A stretch of DNA of 64,000 bases. Origin: BOG-908 sp963751795. Its GTDB lineage: Bacteria; Pseudomonadota; Alphaproteobacteria; Acetobacterales; Acetobacteraceae. The first letter of the stretch is position 1; every line of letters starts with the position of its first letter. Below, in pieces: positions 55,066 to 63,835 of the stretch. Made by a program: the position numbers and the translations under genes. The notes below the pieces were generated by a model that did not search any database, had not been told where the DNA came from, and saw only the letters and a list, made by a program, of their open reading frames with translations. Location: contig CAVVVI010000004.1 in NCBI GenBank assembly GCA_963751795.1, positions 1,116,001 to 1,180,000 on the forward strand, written 5' to 3'.

Positions 55066-55863
55066 TCAATCCGGCCGCTGCGGCGGCGGCGCATTCGGCT
55101 TGGCGTAGTATTCGCCGGTGTAGCTGTAGGCGCCGAACGACGAGCGGTTGCGGCCCGCCTGCTTGTTGAGCAGCAACACCACTTTCGGGCATGCCTTGAC
55201 CATCTCGAGCGCCGCCTCGAGCTCGTTGCGCTGCGTGCGGCCGGCTTCCACGACCATCATGATCTGCGAAGCGGTAGGCGCGAGCACGCTGGGGTCCGAC
55301 GTTGCGAGCAGCGGCCCGGTGTCGATCACCACGGTGGAGCTGGCGAACCGGCGGGAGAGCTGTTCGGCGGCGGCCGGCAGCGGCTGGCTGCGCTCGCCGG
55401 GATCGAGCCCGGCCAGCGTATCGCCCAGGGGCAGGATGAACAGGCCCGGCACCGGGGTCGCCACCACCATGCGCTCGGGCTGGATGCTGTCGTCGGCGGC
55501 CAGGTCGAGCAGGCCAGGCGCACCGGCCAAGCCGATCAGTTCGGACAGGCAGCGCACCTTGGCGTCGGCATCGACGAGCAGCACGGAGCGTGAGCCGGTG
55601 CGCGCCAGCGAAGCGGCCATGTTCAGGGCGGCGAAGCTCTTGCCCTCGGCCGGGCGCGTGCTGGTGACGAGCACCATGTTGCCACAGCGCTCGCCGGCGG
55701 CGATCGAGCCCTTGACCACGGTATGCAGGCGGCTGGCCGCGATGCGGAACTCGTCGCCGAGCCGGGTGCGGCCTTCGGTTTCGATGATCAGCCCGGCGCG
55801 GGCCATGTCGGCCAGCGTGCGCGGCGGCGGCGCGTCCAGGCCCTGGGGTGCGTGCAGGTCCAT
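55066..55863 (-). CDS. XrtA-associated tyrosine autokinase
   Basis: 265 residues. The Walker A loop is TSTRPAEGKSFAALN (about 94-108) and the following LLVDADAKVRC is the Walker A' of bacterial tyrosine kinases; VIDTGPLL is Walker B. The C-terminus has a cluster of tyrosines (GAYSYTGEYY), the autophosphorylation tail. It regulates chain length with the GNVR protein encoded one base upstream. ATG 55863 starts just after the GNVR stop. Confidence 0.85.
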   Translation of the reverse strand: MDLHAPQGLDAPPPRTLADMARAGLIIETEGRTRLGDEFRIAASRLHTVVKGSIAAGERCGNMVLVTSTRPAEGKSFAALNMAASLARTGSRSVLLVDADAKVRCLSELIGLAGAPGLLDLAADDSIQPERMVVATPVPGLFILPLGDTLAGLDPGERSQPLPAAAEQLSRRFASSTVVIDTGPLLATSDPSVLAPTASQIMMVVEAGRTQRNELEAALEMVKACPKVVLLLNKQAGRNRSSFGAYSYTGEYYAKPNAPPPQRPD

Positions 55864-55864
55864 G

Positions 55865-57361
55865 CTAGATGCGCTGCGTGTAGTGGAGCAGGACGCCGCC
55901 GAGCAGCACGACCAGCAGCCCGAGGGCTGAGCCGAATACCGCGGCATGGCGCAGCCGCATCGCGATAGTCGGCGGCAGGGCTGCCAGCGAAATGGCGCCG
56001 ATCACCGGGCGGCCCATCGCCCGCAGGTCGATGATGTTATGGAACGACTGATCGAGCGTCATCATCGCCATGATCACGCCGACGCCGGATGCCAGGCCGG
56101 CCAGCAGCACGCCGATCGAGAGGATGATGCGGGCCGGTGCCACCGGGCGTTGCGGCACCTGCGGCGGATCGATGATGACCATCTTGACGTTGCTGGCGCG
56201 CACCTGCGCGGCGGTGGCGATGCGCATACCCTCGCGGCGGGCCAGCAACTCGTCGTAGTTCTTGCGCAGCACGTCGTAGTCGCGGTTCAGATCGACGTAT
56301 TTGGCTTCCAGGCCGGGCACGTTCTGCGCGATCGTCTGCAGCCTGTTGCGCTCCACGGTGGCATCGTCGAGCTGGCGCTTGAGGCTCTCCACCAACGCCT
56401 GGTTCTCGACGCTCTTCAGCGTCAGCTGCTCATAAACCGGGTTGGACAGCCCGACCGTGGCCGCGCCGCCGGCACCGCTGTCGATGCTGCGCAGCTTTTC
56501 CACTGTGCGCTTCTGCGAGATCACCTCGGGGTAGGCGCTGGTGTACACCTGCTCCAGCTCGCGCAGCTTGGCCTCGGCCGCCCGCAACTCGCTGCGCGGC
56601 TCGGCGCCGGCACTGCCCACGGCGGCCGACCGCACGGTAGGCGAGGTGGTGGCTAGCTGCTTGGCCAGCAGCGCGCCATGCGATTTCGCATCGGTCAGCT
56701 GGCCGCTGAGTGCGATCACCTGCGCCTTTGCCTGCTCGAGGCGGTTGACGCCGCCATCGCCGGGCAGCACGTCCACGTAGCGCCGGCGGAACTCGGCGCG
56801 CGCCTTTTCGGCCGCTGTCAGTTGCTTTTCATAGCTGGCGATTTGCTCGTCCAGAAAGGCGCTCGCCTTTTCCATGTCGTCGCGGTTATCGCCCGCACGG
56901 TTCTCGATGTAGCTGGCCAGCAAAGCCTGCACGACGTCGAAGGCGAGCTGGCGATCGGGGTTGCGGAACGCGATGGCAAAGATGTTGCGGCCTTGCGGGC
57001 TGACCTTGATGGTGGTGCCTAGGCGATAGACCATCTGCTCCATGTCGGTAGCAGTATGGGTGTCGAGCGAGAGGTCGGTCTTGGCGATGATCTTCTCGAG
57101 GTTCGGCCGCGAGAGCAGCATGTGCTGCAGCAGGTCGATCTGATCGTTCATCGAGCTGTCGGCCGCGATGCCACGCAGCAGCGGTGTCAGCACCGCATCG
57201 GCGTTGATGTATACCCGCGCGCTGGCCTCATACTGGTTGGGCAGGCTCGCGACCGCGATCCAACCCACGATCGACAGCAGCCACGCCGCAGCCACGCCCC
57301 ACCAACGCCGCCGCCAGGCCAGGCCGCCATAGCGCGAAACAAAATCGTGGAGCGATTCCAT
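55865..57361 (-). CDS. XrtA-system chain-length determinant with GNVR domain
   Basis: 498 residues. Wzz-type: an N-terminal membrane helix (about 20-40, WGVAAAWLLSIVGWIAVA), a large periplasmic coiled-coil region (for example LDEQIASYEKQLTAAEKARAE in parts), a GNVR-like segment (RDYDVLRKNYDELLARREGM) and C-terminal membrane helices from about 410. It controls the length of the exported polysaccharide and partners the autokinase. Start ATG 57361, 52 bp downstream of the EpsD stop. Confidence 0.87.
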   Translation of the reverse strand: MESLHDFVSRYGGLAWRRRWWGVAAAWLLSIVGWIAVASLPNQYEASARVYINADAVLTPLLRGIAADSSMNDQIDLLQHMLLSRPNLEKIIAKTDLSLDTHTATDMEQMVYRLGTTIKVSPQGRNIFAIAFRNPDRQLAFDVVQALLASYIENRAGDNRDDMEKASAFLDEQIASYEKQLTAAEKARAEFRRRYVDVLPGDGGVNRLEQAKAQVIALSGQLTDAKSHGALLAKQLATTSPTVRSAAVGSAGAEPRSELRAAEAKLRELEQVYTSAYPEVISQKRTVEKLRSIDSGAGGAATVGLSNPVYEQLTLKSVENQALVESLKRQLDDATVERNRLQTIAQNVPGLEAKYVDLNRDYDVLRKNYDELLARREGMRIATAAQVRASNVKMVIIDPPQVPQRPVAPARIILSIGVLLAGLASGVGVIMAMMTLDQSFHNIIDLRAMGRPVIGAISLAALPPTIAMRLRHAAVFGSALGLLVVLLGGVLLHYTQRI

Positions 57362-57413
57362 GCGGCTGCTTAATCCGTAACTGGCCCGACTGTCGCGGAC
57401 AAAAGCTGGTGGT

Positions 57414-57998
57414 TCAGAAAAAGCTTTGCGGAATAATCAACGTGTCGCCGGGGCGCATCATGACGTTCTGGCTGATGTCGCCGTCCTTGATGAGGTCGGA
57501 GAGGTGCACCCGGATACGGCGCACGGCACCGCCATCACCGCGGCGCACGATCACCGCGCGGTTGCCGGCGGCGAACTTGGTGAGCCCCTTGGTGGCGATC
57601 ATCACGTCGAGCAGGCTCATGTTCTCGCGGTAGGGGATCGCCTGCGGGTCGGTCGCCTCGCCGATGACGCGCACCTGGCGGTCCGACGGCCCCTGGAAAC
57701 TGCGCACCATAACGGTCACGTTGGGGTCGTTGACGAACTTCTTCAGGCTCTGGGCGATGTCGTGCCCCAGCTCGGTCGGTGTTTTGCCGGCGGCCACCAC
57801 GTCGGGCACCAGCGGCACCGATATCCGGCCATCCGGACGCACCGGCAGCTCGCTGACCGACAATGGCGGCGCCTCGTAGACGAAGATCGACAGCACGTCG
57901 CCAGGGCCGATGACATACTGGCTGGCAGCCGACCCGGCTTCGGGCCCGGCGACCGGGGCCGGCGTGGCATGTGAAGGCGGCGGCGCCGCCCGGGCCAT
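57414..57998 (-). CDS. epsD: XrtA-system polysaccharide export protein, EpsD type
   Basis: 194 residues from ATG 57998. Poly_export and SLBB-type domain: YVIGPGDVLSIFVYE, then LPVRPDGRISVPLVPDV, ATDPQAIPYRENMSLLDVMI and the final MMRPGDTLIIPQSFF. It is the outer-membrane polysaccharide export component. The start is a problem: the frame upstream encodes a good signal peptide core (RFARLAAVLLCLSAGMARA) without ATG, GTG or TTG until one inside the tRNA gene (58103). The true start may be displaced, non-canonical or lost. Upstream lies a tRNA gene on the same strand. Confidence 0.85.
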   Translation of the reverse strand: MARAAPPPSHATPAPVAGPEAGSAASQYVIGPGDVLSIFVYEAPPLSVSELPVRPDGRISVPLVPDVVAAGKTPTELGHDIAQSLKKFVNDPNVTVMVRSFQGPSDRQVRVIGEATDPQAIPYRENMSLLDVMIATKGLTKFAAGNRAVIVRRGDGGAVRRIRVHLSDLIKDGDISQNVMMRPGDTLIIPQSFF

Positions 57999-58042
57999 GC
58001 CGGCCGACAGGCACAGCAGGACCGCGGCCAGGCGCGCGAATC

Positions 58043-58117
58043 TGGTAGGCGCGGAAGGGATCGAACCCCCAACCTCTGCTGAGTAGAAGCAGCGCTCTGC
58101 CATTGAGCTACACGCCT
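58043..58117 (-). tRNA. tRNA gene with atypical anticodon loop (reads UAC, possibly Val)
   Basis: The minus strand folds as a complete cloverleaf. The acceptor is AGGCGTG/CGCGCCT plus A and encoded CCA, and the D-stem is GCTC/GAGC. The anticodon stem CTGCT/AGCAG has loop TCTACTC; the variable loop and T-arm (GGGGG, loop TTCGATC, CCTTC) follow. Positions 34-36 read TAC (Val), but position 33 is C instead of the near-universal U and position 37 is T instead of a purine. It may be a special or damaged tRNA; isotype is not safe. It ends 45 bp before the EpsD ATG. Confidence 0.8.
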
Positions 58118-58214
58118 TCTGCCACACGGGTGAGCACCTCCCCCATGGGCGATGCAATCGGCGGCTATGGAACCGTTACGATCGTATCTAAAACGCGAAC
58201 TGGCCGCGGGCAAG

Positions 58215-58223
58215 TGTTATAAT
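58215..58223 (+). promoter_or_regulatory. extended -10 promoter before prsT
   Basis: TGTTATAAT contains a perfect TATAAT (58218-58223) with the extended TGN. It lies about 105 bp before the prsT ATG; no good -35 is visible at the right distance. The rest of 58118-58327 shows no gene. Confidence 0.5.
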
Positions 58224-58327
58224 TGAGCCGCACCGGGCGGCGATCATTGCAACCGCAGGCTGGAAGGTTCTACACGGCCGCGTGATGCACTACACCTAGG
58301 CGCATTCCGTCTGCAAAGGCCATCCCC

Positions 58328-61087
58328 ATGCGTAAGGCTCTGATCGTCGGTGCGTCCGTTCTGGCAGTCGGCGCCGCCGGTGCGGGCGCTTATGCCCTGA
58401 TGCATCGCGACCCGGTGGCCGGCGCCAAGGTGCAGATGGCCCGCGGCAACATGCAGGGGGCCGAGACTTATCTGCGCCGCGCCGTCGAGCGTGAGCCGCG
58501 CAATGCCGAGGCCGCCTTCCTGCTCGGCCGCGTGGATCTGGCGCTGGGCAATCCCGAAGCCGCCGAACTGGAACTGCGCCGCGCCCGCGATCGCGGCTAC
58601 GACCCCGCGGCCATCGTGCTGCCGCTCGGCCAGGCCTACCTGCAGCAGCGCCATTTCGCCGAAGCTTTGCGCGACTTCGCGCCGGAGCACGCGCGCGCCG
58701 GCAGCCGCGCCGATCTGCTGACTATCCAGGCCGCGGCAGAGCTCTCGCTCGGCGACACGGCGGCCGCGCGCACCACGATTGCAGCCGCCGAGGCCGCCGC
58801 ACCGGGGCAGCGCGAAACCCTGCTGACGGCGGCCCGGATTGCGCTGGCGGCCAACGACCTCGACGGCGCGGCCAGCCGCGCGCAGGCGGTGCTCAAGGCC
58901 GAGCCGAAGCAGCCTGAAGCGGTGTTGCTGGCAGCCGAGATCGCCATGCGCCGCAACGATGCAGCAGGCGCCCTGGCCGGCGCGCAGCTGGTGCTGACCA
59001 CCAATCCCGCACGGCCCGATGCCCGCATGCTGGAGGCGCGGGCGCTGGCGGCCCTCAGCCGCGTGGAGGCGGCACGCGCTTCGGTGCAGAAGGTGCTGCA
59101 CAGCACGCCGAAGAACGTGGGCGCCAACTACCTCGAGGCCATGCTGGCCATCGAGCAGGGCGACTACCCCGCCGCCGATGCCGCGCTGACGGCGATCAGC
59201 ACGGTGGTGGGCCAGCTGCCGCGCGGCTTCTATTTCCTGGCGGTGACCAAGCTCGGCATGGGCCAGCCCGCGCAGGCCGAGGAGGCGGCCACCAAGTTCC
59301 TCGCCAAATCGCCCGACGATGTGGGCGGCCTGAAGCTGCTGGCGTTCATCGACCTCGCCCGCCAGCACGGCGACCGCGCTTTGGCCCTGCTGCGCGGCAG
59401 CAAGCTGGCCGAGCACCCGGATGCCGATACGCTGGACCTGATGGGCCGTGCCCAGGCCATGCAGGGCGACCTGAAGGCGGCCGAGCAGAACTTCCAGACT
59501 GCGGTCAAGATGGCGCCCAAAGACGTGCAGATCCTCAACCGCCTCGCCGCTGCCGAACTGGGCCGCGGCGAGCCGGGCAATGCCGAGGCCGACCTCAAGC
59601 GCTCGCTGGCTATCCAGCCCAACCAGCGCCTGGCCGGCGAGGCGGTGGTGCAGGCGGCGCTGGCGCGGGGCGACATCGCCGAGGCGAGCGCCGATGTAGA
59701 GCAGCTGCGGCATCGGATCGGCGATGCGGAGGAAGTGGGCGTGCTGGCCGCACAGGTGCACATGGCCGGGATGGACATGGCAGCAGCCGAAGCACAGCTG
59801 CACGACGTGCTGCGCCGCTTCCCTGAAAGCCGCGCGGCCACGCTGAACCTGGTGCGAATCTACGGCCTGCGCGGCGAGGAAAAGCCGGCGCAGAAGCTGC
59901 TGGAAGGGTTGCTGCAGTTGCACCCCGACGATCAGGGCGCGCTCGACGTGCTGCTGCCCTCGCTGTTCGCCAGCGGCCAGACCGAGCGTGCCGTCAGCGT
60001 GGCCGAGGCCGCGCACCAGGCCGCGCCGGACAATGCCGGCATCACCGCCGCGCTGGCCGGCACCTATGTACGGGCCAAGCAGCCGGCGCGCGCCGTGGCG
60101 CTGCTGGACCGGGCAAGTGCCGAAACCAACCCGCAGCTCGACGTGCTGCGGGCGCGCGTGCTGACCACGGACGGCAAGACCGAGCTGGCCGAACAGGCCT
60201 ATCGCGCGGCGATCCGCCTGGTGCCCGGCAACCTGCGGGCGCGCACCGATCTGGCGGGCCTGTTGGTCAATGCCAAGCGCTACGACGACGCACGCGCCGT
60301 GCTGCAGGACGGGCTGGCGCAGTCGCCGGGCAACGAGGGCTTGCTGGGCGCGCTCGTGGGCGTGGATTTGCGCCAGCACGGGCTTAAAGGCGCGCTGGCG
60401 AGTGCCGCGGCCTTGCGTGCCGACCCGCAGAACCTGCCCGCCGCCAATTCGCTGGCCGGCGACACGCTGCTGACCTCGGGTGACGTGAAGGGTGCGGCGG
60501 CGGCCTTCCTGACGGCCTATCGAGCGGCGCCCTCGGGCGAGCTCGCCACCAAGGGCGCGGCCGCGATGGCCGAAAGCGGGGCCACCGACCAGGCGATCGC
60601 CTTGCTGACGGATTGGACGGCCAGTCACCCGCATGACATGGCGGCGCAATCGGTGCTCAGCTCGCTCGACCTCCGGGCCAACCGTCTGCCCGATGCCGAA
60701 CGCCACCTCAACGCCGTGCTCGCCGAACGCCGCACCGATCCGGCGACGCTGAACAACCTGGCCTGGGTCCGCCAGCAGCAGGGCGACATGGCCGGCGCCC
60801 GCAACCTGGCCGAACGCGCGTATTTCCAGTCGCCGGTGCCGGAGATCGCCGATACGCTGGGCTGGATCCTCGCCAAGCAGGGCGAGACGGCCAATGCGCT
60901 GCAGCTGCTCTCCCAAGCGGCCGCCAACCAGCGCGGTGCGGCGGGTGCCTCGGCGGCTTATCATTACGGCTGGACGCTGAATGCAGCCGGCCGCAAGGAC
61001 GAAGCGCGCACGCAGTTGCAGACAGCGGTGAAGGCCGACTTTCCGGAAAAAGCCGACGCGCAAAGCCTGCTCGCGTCGCTGAAGTGA
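58328..61087 (+). CDS. prsT: XrtA-system TPR-repeat protein PrsT
   Basis: 919 residues. After an N-terminal membrane or signal helix (about 6-26), the whole protein is a chain of tetratricopeptide repeats, seen as recurrent A-x-x-L-G-R and NNLAWVRQQQGDMAGARNLA-type motifs and near-identical helix pairs. The size and position beside EpsD match PrsT of exosortase loci, probably a periplasmic scaffold for polysaccharide polymerisation or export. It is divergent from epsD and followed 37 bp later by a glycosyltransferase. Confidence 0.88.
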   Translation: MRKALIVGASVLAVGAAGAGAYALMHRDPVAGAKVQMARGNMQGAETYLRRAVEREPRNAEAAFLLGRVDLALGNPEAAELELRRARDRGYDPAAIVLPLGQAYLQQRHFAEALRDFAPEHARAGSRADLLTIQAAAELSLGDTAAARTTIAAAEAAAPGQRETLLTAARIALAANDLDGAASRAQAVLKAEPKQPEAVLLAAEIAMRRNDAAGALAGAQLVLTTNPARPDARMLEARALAALSRVEAARASVQKVLHSTPKNVGANYLEAMLAIEQGDYPAADAALTAISTVVGQLPRGFYFLAVTKLGMGQPAQAEEAATKFLAKSPDDVGGLKLLAFIDLARQHGDRALALLRGSKLAEHPDADTLDLMGRAQAMQGDLKAAEQNFQTAVKMAPKDVQILNRLAAAELGRGEPGNAEADLKRSLAIQPNQRLAGEAVVQAALARGDIAEASADVEQLRHRIGDAEEVGVLAAQVHMAGMDMAAAEAQLHDVLRRFPESRAATLNLVRIYGLRGEEKPAQKLLEGLLQLHPDDQGALDVLLPSLFASGQTERAVSVAEAAHQAAPDNAGITAALAGTYVRAKQPARAVALLDRASAETNPQLDVLRARVLTTDGKTELAEQAYRAAIRLVPGNLRARTDLAGLLVNAKRYDDARAVLQDGLAQSPGNEGLLGALVGVDLRQHGLKGALASAAALRADPQNLPAANSLAGDTLLTSGDVKGAAAAFLTAYRAAPSGELATKGAAAMAESGATDQAIALLTDWTASHPHDMAAQSVLSSLDLRANRLPDAERHLNAVLAERRTDPATLNNLAWVRQQQGDMAGARNLAERAYFQSPVPEIADTLGWILAKQGETANALQLLSQAAANQRGAAGASAAYHYGWTLNAAGRKDEARTQLQTAVKADFPEKADAQSLLASLK

Positions 61088-61124
61088 CGCGAGGCGGCCT
61101 GCCGCAGGGCGCCCGGGGCCTGTC

Positions 61125-62291
61125 GTGAACCTTCTCACCTTCACCACCCTCTACCCCTCGCCGGGCCAGCCCAACCACGGCGTGTTCGTCGAGAACCGGC
61201 TGCGGCATCTGGTGGCAACCGGCCGCGCCTCAGCCACGGTGCTGGCGCCCGCCGCATGGTTCCCCGGCCGGGGCACGCGCACGGTGGCCGAGGAACAGCG
61301 GCACGGCCTGCGCGTGCTGCATCCGCAATGGCTGTCGCTGCCTGCGATCGGCATGCGGGTGGCGCCCTGGCTGCTGTATCGCACCGCCGCCCGCAGCCTG
61401 GCCCGGCTGGTGGCCGAGGGCGCCCGGTTCGATGCGATCGACGCGCACTACTTCTTTCCAGACGGCGTGGCCGCGATCAGGCTCGGGCGCCGCTTCGGCC
61501 TGCCGGTAGTGATTACCGCTCGCGGTTCGGACGTGACGCAGTTCCCGGACTACCCGGCCGCGCGGCGCATGATCCTGACGGCCGCGCGCGACGCCGCCTG
61601 GGTGATCACCGTCAGTGCCGGCCTGCGCGATGCGCTGGTGGCCCTGGGTGCTGATGGCAGCCGGATCAGCGTGCTGCGCAACGGGGTGGATTTGGCCATG
61701 TTTCAGCCGCAGGACCTCGCGCGGGCACGGCAGGCTTTGGGCATCGCGCAACCTTGCCTGGTGTCGGTAGGCGCGCTGATCCCGCGCAAGGGCCACGCAC
61801 TGACGATCGGGGCGTTGGTCCATTTGCCCGCCTGGCGGCTGCTCATCGCCGGCGAAGGCCCGGAGCGGGCGCGGCTGGAGGCATTGGCCGCGCGGCTGGG
61901 CGTGGCCGACCGGGTGCAGCTGCTGGGATCGGTGCCGCATGCCGCGCTGGCCGAGCTGTACAGCGCCGCCGATCTCTCGGTGCTGTCCTCCTCGCGCGAA
62001 GGCTGGGCGAACGTGCTGCTGGAATCGATGGCCTGCGGAACGGCGGTGGTGGCGAGCCCGATTCCGGGCAACCCGGAGGTAGTGGCGACGCCGCCGGCCG
62101 GGTTCATTGCGCAGGCCCGGTCGGCGCAGGCGATCGCAGACTGCGTGCGGGCGTGGGAGGCCAGGCCGATCGACCGTGCGGCGACGCGGGCCTATGCGGA
62201 AGGGTTCGGCTGGGAGGAAACCAGCGCCGGCCAGCTTGCTGTCTTCGCCCGGGTCATCGCGGGTGAGCGGCCGGCCGCGCCGCCGCCCTGA
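61125..62291 (+). CDS. exosortase-locus glycosyltransferase, GT4 family
   Basis: 388 residues, GT-B fold. FTTLYPSPGQPNHGVFVENR is the diagnostic N-terminus of the exosortase-associated GT4 subfamily; VSVGALIPRKGHAL and LSSSREGWANVLLESMACGT, with Glu positions for donor-sugar binding, occur in the second half. It transfers a sugar during exopolysaccharide repeat synthesis. GTG start at 61125. Last plus-strand gene of the locus. Confidence 0.85.
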   Translation: MNLLTFTTLYPSPGQPNHGVFVENRLRHLVATGRASATVLAPAAWFPGRGTRTVAEEQRHGLRVLHPQWLSLPAIGMRVAPWLLYRTAARSLARLVAEGARFDAIDAHYFFPDGVAAIRLGRRFGLPVVITARGSDVTQFPDYPAARRMILTAARDAAWVITVSAGLRDALVALGADGSRISVLRNGVDLAMFQPQDLARARQALGIAQPCLVSVGALIPRKGHALTIGALVHLPAWRLLIAGEGPERARLEALAARLGVADRVQLLGSVPHAALAELYSAADLSVLSSSREGWANVLLESMACGTAVVASPIPGNPEVVATPPAGFIAQARSAQAIADCVRAWEARPIDRAATRAYAEGFGWEETSAGQLAVFARVIAGERPAAPPP

Positions 62292-62346
62292 TGCCCGATC
62301 CGCACGACGCGGCGAGGCTGGACGCCGTCTCGCAGCCCCCGCCATG

Positions 62347-62369
62347 AAAAAGGGCCGCTTGCGCGGCCC
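62347..62369 (-). terminator. intrinsic terminator of YXWGXW protein gene
   Basis: On the minus strand, GGGCCGC, a short loop (GCAA) and GCGGCCC form a 7-bp stem followed by TTTTT (62351-62347). It lies 10 bp after the stop codon of the gene at 62379. Confidence 0.75.
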
Positions 62370-62378
62370 CTCTCCGTA

Positions 62379-63614
62379 TCAGCGGTGCGGCGGGCCGCCG
62401 CCGCCATGCGGCCCTGGGGCCGGGTGCGGTGCCGGCGCCGGGCGCGGGCCGGGGCCGCCCATGGGGCGCGGACCAGGACCACCCATCGGCCGCGGACCGG
62501 GCCCAGCCATGGGCCGCATGCCAGGCCCGCCCATCGGGCGCATGCCGCCCTGCATGGGATGCGGTGCGCCGCCGAAGCCCTGCGGCCTCAACGGCGGCGC
62601 CACGCGCGGCTCGTGCTGCATGACGGGACGCGACGGCGCGTGCACCAGCGGCGGCCGCCCGGCGGCCCCTGCCCGCTCGGCGGCCGTGTTCACCGGCGGG
62701 GCCCCAACACGCCGCTCGGCGGCCGTATCACGCTGGCCGGCCAGTGTGTTGGCGCGTTCGGCGGCGGTGTTGCGGTTCTGCGCGGCCGTGTTGGCATGCT
62801 CGGCGCCGAGCAGGCGATTATCTGCCGCCGTGTTCGCCCGTGTCGCTGCCGTGTTGGCGTGCACCACGCCCGGTCCCTTGAACTCGCCCGGGCGCTGGGC
62901 CGCGGCGATCGCAGGCACGCCGTGGTTGAGCGCCGCCCGCTGCTGCGGGTCAGCTGCCGCCAGCCGCTGGTGCTGCAACTGCTGCGTGGTGGGCTGCACA
63001 TGCTGCTCGTGCTGGAACGCCGCCTGCTGCGGGGTCGGCCGCGCCTCCACGCCACCAGGGCCGTTGAAGCTGTTGCGCGTTACCGTAACGTTGTTGATCG
63101 TCTCGTGATACACGTTGACGTTGCGGACGTTGTTGAAAACGTTGCCGCCGCCGAACGCATTCGCGTTATAGGCGAATACGCCACCGCGCCAGCCGCCGCC
63201 GAAATAGCCGCCGCCGGTATAGCCGAAGCCGTAGTTGATGCCGCCATAGAAGCCGACATGCGGGCCCCAGTAGCCGGCGTTAAAGCCGTACACGCCGTTG
63301 GCGAAACCCCAGTAGCCCGGCGTCCAGAGCAGGCCCACCGAGGGCGGCTCCACCCACACGCCCGGCACCCAGTAGTAGCCGGCCTCACCATAGCTCCAGT
63401 AACCTGGCGTGAAGATGTAGCCCGGGCCAGGCAGCGGCGGCGGCTCGTACACGGGCAGCGGCGGCGGCGCGATGGTGATGTTCAGGCCGATGCCGATCTG
63501 CGCCAGCGCCGGCACCGGCGCCAGGCTCAGCGGTGCAGCGACGAAGGCGAAGGCCAGGGCGGAGGCCAGGACGGGCGTCCAGGCGGAAGTTTTCAAGGCG
63601 GCTCGGACGCGCAT
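62379..63614 (-). CDS. secreted YXWGXW-type repeat protein
   Basis: 411 residues from ATG 63614, chosen because AAGGA is seven bases upstream. A signal peptide (about 1-38, ALAFAFVAAPLSL... PALA) is followed by YXWGXW-like repeats (GYWSYGEAGYYWVPGVWV, LLWTPGYWGFANG), Gly/Tyr/Asn-rich stretches, a region of ANTAA-containing repeats (about 265-325) and a C-terminal Pro-Gly-Met-Arg tail of MRPMxGPG repeats. Function unknown; such proteins are exported and abundant in some alphaproteobacteria. An intrinsic terminator follows. Confidence 0.8.
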   Translation of the reverse strand: MRVRAALKTSAWTPVLASALAFAFVAAPLSLAPVPALAQIGIGLNITIAPPPLPVYEPPPLPGPGYIFTPGYWSYGEAGYYWVPGVWVEPPSVGLLWTPGYWGFANGVYGFNAGYWGPHVGFYGGINYGFGYTGGGYFGGGWRGGVFAYNANAFGGGNVFNNVRNVNVYHETINNVTVTRNSFNGPGGVEARPTPQQAAFQHEQHVQPTTQQLQHQRLAAADPQQRAALNHGVPAIAAAQRPGEFKGPGVVHANTAATRANTAADNRLLGAEHANTAAQNRNTAAERANTLAGQRDTAAERRVGAPPVNTAAERAGAAGRPPLVHAPSRPVMQHEPRVAPPLRPQGFGGAPHPMQGGMRPMGGPGMRPMAGPGPRPMGGPGPRPMGGPGPRPAPAPHPAPGPHGGGGPPHR

Positions 63615-63835
63615 GGTCATATCCTTCTCGATATCATCCAACATTGGTACAGGTCAGGCGCATCTGCAACGGAGGCCAGGCCACGGAAATGTTGCGAACT
63701 GCCGCTTTCGTGTCAGGGCGTTACGATAGGGCCGGCAGCCTTCGGCGGCGGAGGCCGGAGCGCAGGGATGGACCGCTGCGCTGCGGCGCGCGCCGCCCAG
63801 CAATCACGGGGGGCCGTGCGCAGCGCCGCCTGATC

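Noticed and set aside
58244..61147. 967-codon open frame on the minus strand across prsT
   Set aside because: Antisense shadow of prsT; no domain features.
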